Source of the DNA: Streptomyces sp. SID13031
GTDB taxonomy: Bacteria > Actinomycetota > Actinomycetes > Propionibacteriales > Kribbellaceae
NCBI RefSeq assembly: GCF_010548305.1
Contig: NZ_JAAGLV010000016.1
Coordinates: 62,001 to 126,000, forward strand
DNA length: 64,000 nt
Direction: 5' to 3'
A program made the position numbers and the translations under genes. The notes beneath the pieces are model-generated. The model was not told where the DNA came from. It searched no databases and saw only the letters and a list, made by a program, of their open reading frames with translations. Of the stretch, positions 63,039-64,000 are shown one piece after another. Each line of letters starts with the position of its first letter. Positions within the stretch are counted from its first letter, which is position 1.

Positions 63039-63402
63039 CCGGCCAGTCTCCTCCTCCGATCGGTCCGGCGCGGGCTTCGCCGGTCAGTAGCGGCGTGCCG
63101 AGCACGCCCAGGTGGAGTCTTAGGGTGACTGCCACGGAGACGGCTTCTCCTTCCGTTCGACAGGTCTTCAGCTCGACGCGATGAGTGTCGGCGATTCGTG
63201 CGGCCGTGGGGCAGGCATCAGCGGGGTTGGATTGCTGGGCCTGGGCCGCGCTGAGAGCCACCAGGTCTGCGGCAGCGTCTACCCGGTGGTGGCCGACCGA
63301 GACCGCTGCCCAGAGCACTCCTACCAGGCAACCGCCCAGCAAGACTGCTGCGATACCGAGCGCGAGCAGGGTCGCGCTGCCGCGGTCTGTTCGGTCAGCC
63401 AT
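63028..63402 (-). CDS. TadE-like secreted protein (Rv3654c type)
   Basis: A 124-residue protein, start ATG 63402. The start MADRTDRGSATLLALGIAAVLLG resembles the N-terminal helix of TadE/TadG pseudopilins (DRGSAT motif). The following region is the extracytoplasmic part with two cysteines (DACPTAAR, LKTCRTEG) likely to form a disulfide. It matches the helicase/secretion-neighbourhood TadE-like family found next to the DUF1998 helicase in actinobacteria. It overlaps the next TadE gene by 8 nt and the NYN gene by 11 nt. Confidence 0.82.
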   Translation of the reverse strand: MADRTDRGSATLLALGIAAVLLGGCLVGVLWAAVSVGHHRVDAAADLVALSAAQAQQSNPADACPTAARIADTHRVELKTCRTEGEAVSVAVTLRLHLGVLGTPLLTGEARAGPIGGGDWPGDG

Positions 63403-63799
63403 CGCTCGAGTCCGGTTCGGCTTGGATGGTTGCGGTGGCTCTTGGGCTCGACTGAGGTAACGCCGCCAGCAGGCCCGAGCGCTGGGGTGCAACGGCGACT
63501 ACCTCGACCTGGATCGTCTGGTCTCGGCGAGTGACGGTGATAGTGGCGCCCAACGGTGCCGTACGTTGGCCGACTTGTTTGGCGCTTTCGACCGACTCAC
63601 CGCGGGCGACGGCCCGCGCGGTGTCGCGGGCCGCGTCGATACAACGGATGTTGGTGATGACCGTTCCCACCAGCCAGAGGCCGACCGCCAAGACGGCCAG
63701 CAGAACCGGCAGTACGAAAGCGACCTCGGCAGTGACCGCACCCCGATCCGATCGTCGTGCCGTGACCGCGCGCCCGTCCGGACGTCGTTGATTGCGCAT
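63395..63799 (-). CDS. TadE family pilus-assembly protein
   Basis: A 134-residue protein, ATG 63799. The leader ends in DRGAVTAEVAFVLPVLLAVLAVGLWLVG, the TadE pseudopilin N-terminal helix with its glutamate after the cleavage-like site. The remaining part is a small extracytoplasmic domain. TadE proteins help assemble Flp/Tad pili or related secretion systems. It overlaps the Rv3654c-like gene by 8 nt. The next gene upstream, at the window edge, is a DUF4244 Flp-pilin-like gene, so a full tad cluster likely continues past 64000. Confidence 0.85.
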   Translation of the reverse strand: MRNQRRPDGRAVTARRSDRGAVTAEVAFVLPVLLAVLAVGLWLVGTVITNIRCIDAARDTARAVARGESVESAKQVGQRTAPLGATITVTRRDQTIQVEVVAVAPQRSGLLAALPQSSPRATATIQAEPDSSDG

Positions 63800-63874
63800 G
63801 CGTCAGGTCCTCCGCTCCAAGAGTGGCCGGCCGCGGCGACGAGGGGACACGCCGCGGCCGGAAAGCTGCATCGG

Positions 63875-64000
63875 TCAGAGCTGCACGCCGTCCACACCGG
63901 CGGCCTTCAGTGCATAGTTGACGATTGCCTTGAGCAACGTCAGGATCGCCGGCGACTTGAAGAGTGCGATGAGGATGCCGGCGAACCCGCAGGCCGCGAC
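63875..64000 (-). CDS. DUF4244 (Flp pilin-like) protein, 5' end outside window
   Basis: The last 41 codons of a small protein, ending at TGA 63875. The visible sequence VAACGFAGILIALFKSPAIL, then TLLKAIVNYALKAAG, is a hydrophobic helix plus short amphipathic end as in DUF4244, the small pilin-like protein that accompanies actinobacterial TadE genes. It lies 75 nt before the TadE gene, so it is probably the highly expressed pilin of this cluster. Confidence 0.7.
   Translation of the reverse strand, partial: VAACGFAGILIALFKSPAILTLLKAIVNYALKAAGVDGVQL

Overview
The window is very GC-rich (around 70%), densely packed with genes, uses GTG and TTG starts freely, and carries many actinobacterial signature families: a BldG-type STAS protein, RicT, an MFS-thymidylate kinase fusion, TadE-like genes beside a DUF1998 helicase, and paired ECF42 sigma/DGPF genes. 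The block tmk-holB-ricT, topA, hppA, bldG, helicase, TadE genes resembles the chromosomal topA-bldG neighbourhood of Streptomyces. The gene complement suggests a Kribbella/Nocardioides-like actinobacterium, but that genus-level statement is inference. No rRNA, tRNA, CRISPR array, integrase or intact insertion sequence was seen.

Layout. 1-850: the start of a vitamin-B12-type binding lipoprotein behind a cobalamin riboswitch. 852-6478 (minus): a four-gene operon of MFS exporter, FMN-dependent glutamate-synthase-like enzyme, PoxB-type ThDP enzyme and lipoprotein. 6608-8582: bulb-lectin secreted protein, SCP-like protein, membrane-anchored protein. 8622-16424 (minus): housekeeping cluster (TAP-like hydrolase, RicT, two septum-formation paralogues, HolB, MFS-Tmk fusion). 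16486-20383: a family 2A encapsulin operon (cysteine desulfurase cargo plus shell) with a divergent LysR regulator. 20561-24813: beta-galactosidase and a YcaQ-like protein. 24826-25530: a HigA antitoxin next to a broken HigB toxin, with paired operator-like palindromes. 25628-28842: topA and a Fur-family regulator. 29003-37130: two paralogous secreted hydrolases, a multidomain GH31 enzyme and a P450. 37409-42268: a 1,619-residue modular secreted protein. 42318-44024: ECF42 sigma factor with its DGPF partner and a matching promoter. 44389-47560: tandem GGDEF proteins. 47704-54615 (minus): methyltransferase, DUF2785 protein, ABC-2 exporter, H+-pyrophosphatase. 54855-59398: bldG, helicase, small membrane protein, ricin-like secreted protein. 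59550-60234: a 24-codon His/Trp-rich small ORF with its own promoter, and the scar of a mostly deleted ABC transporter operon. 60234-64000: PHP-domain hydrolase, response regulator, NYN nuclease-like protein and TadE/DUF4244 pilus genes.

Items deserving attention are the encapsulin operon with repeated targeting-like motifs in its cargo, the His/Trp-rich micro-ORF at 59550-59624, the 1,619-residue secreted protein, the decayed toxin-antitoxin locus with an apparently intact operator, the ABC operon scar, and several unusually perfect inverted repeats between genes.
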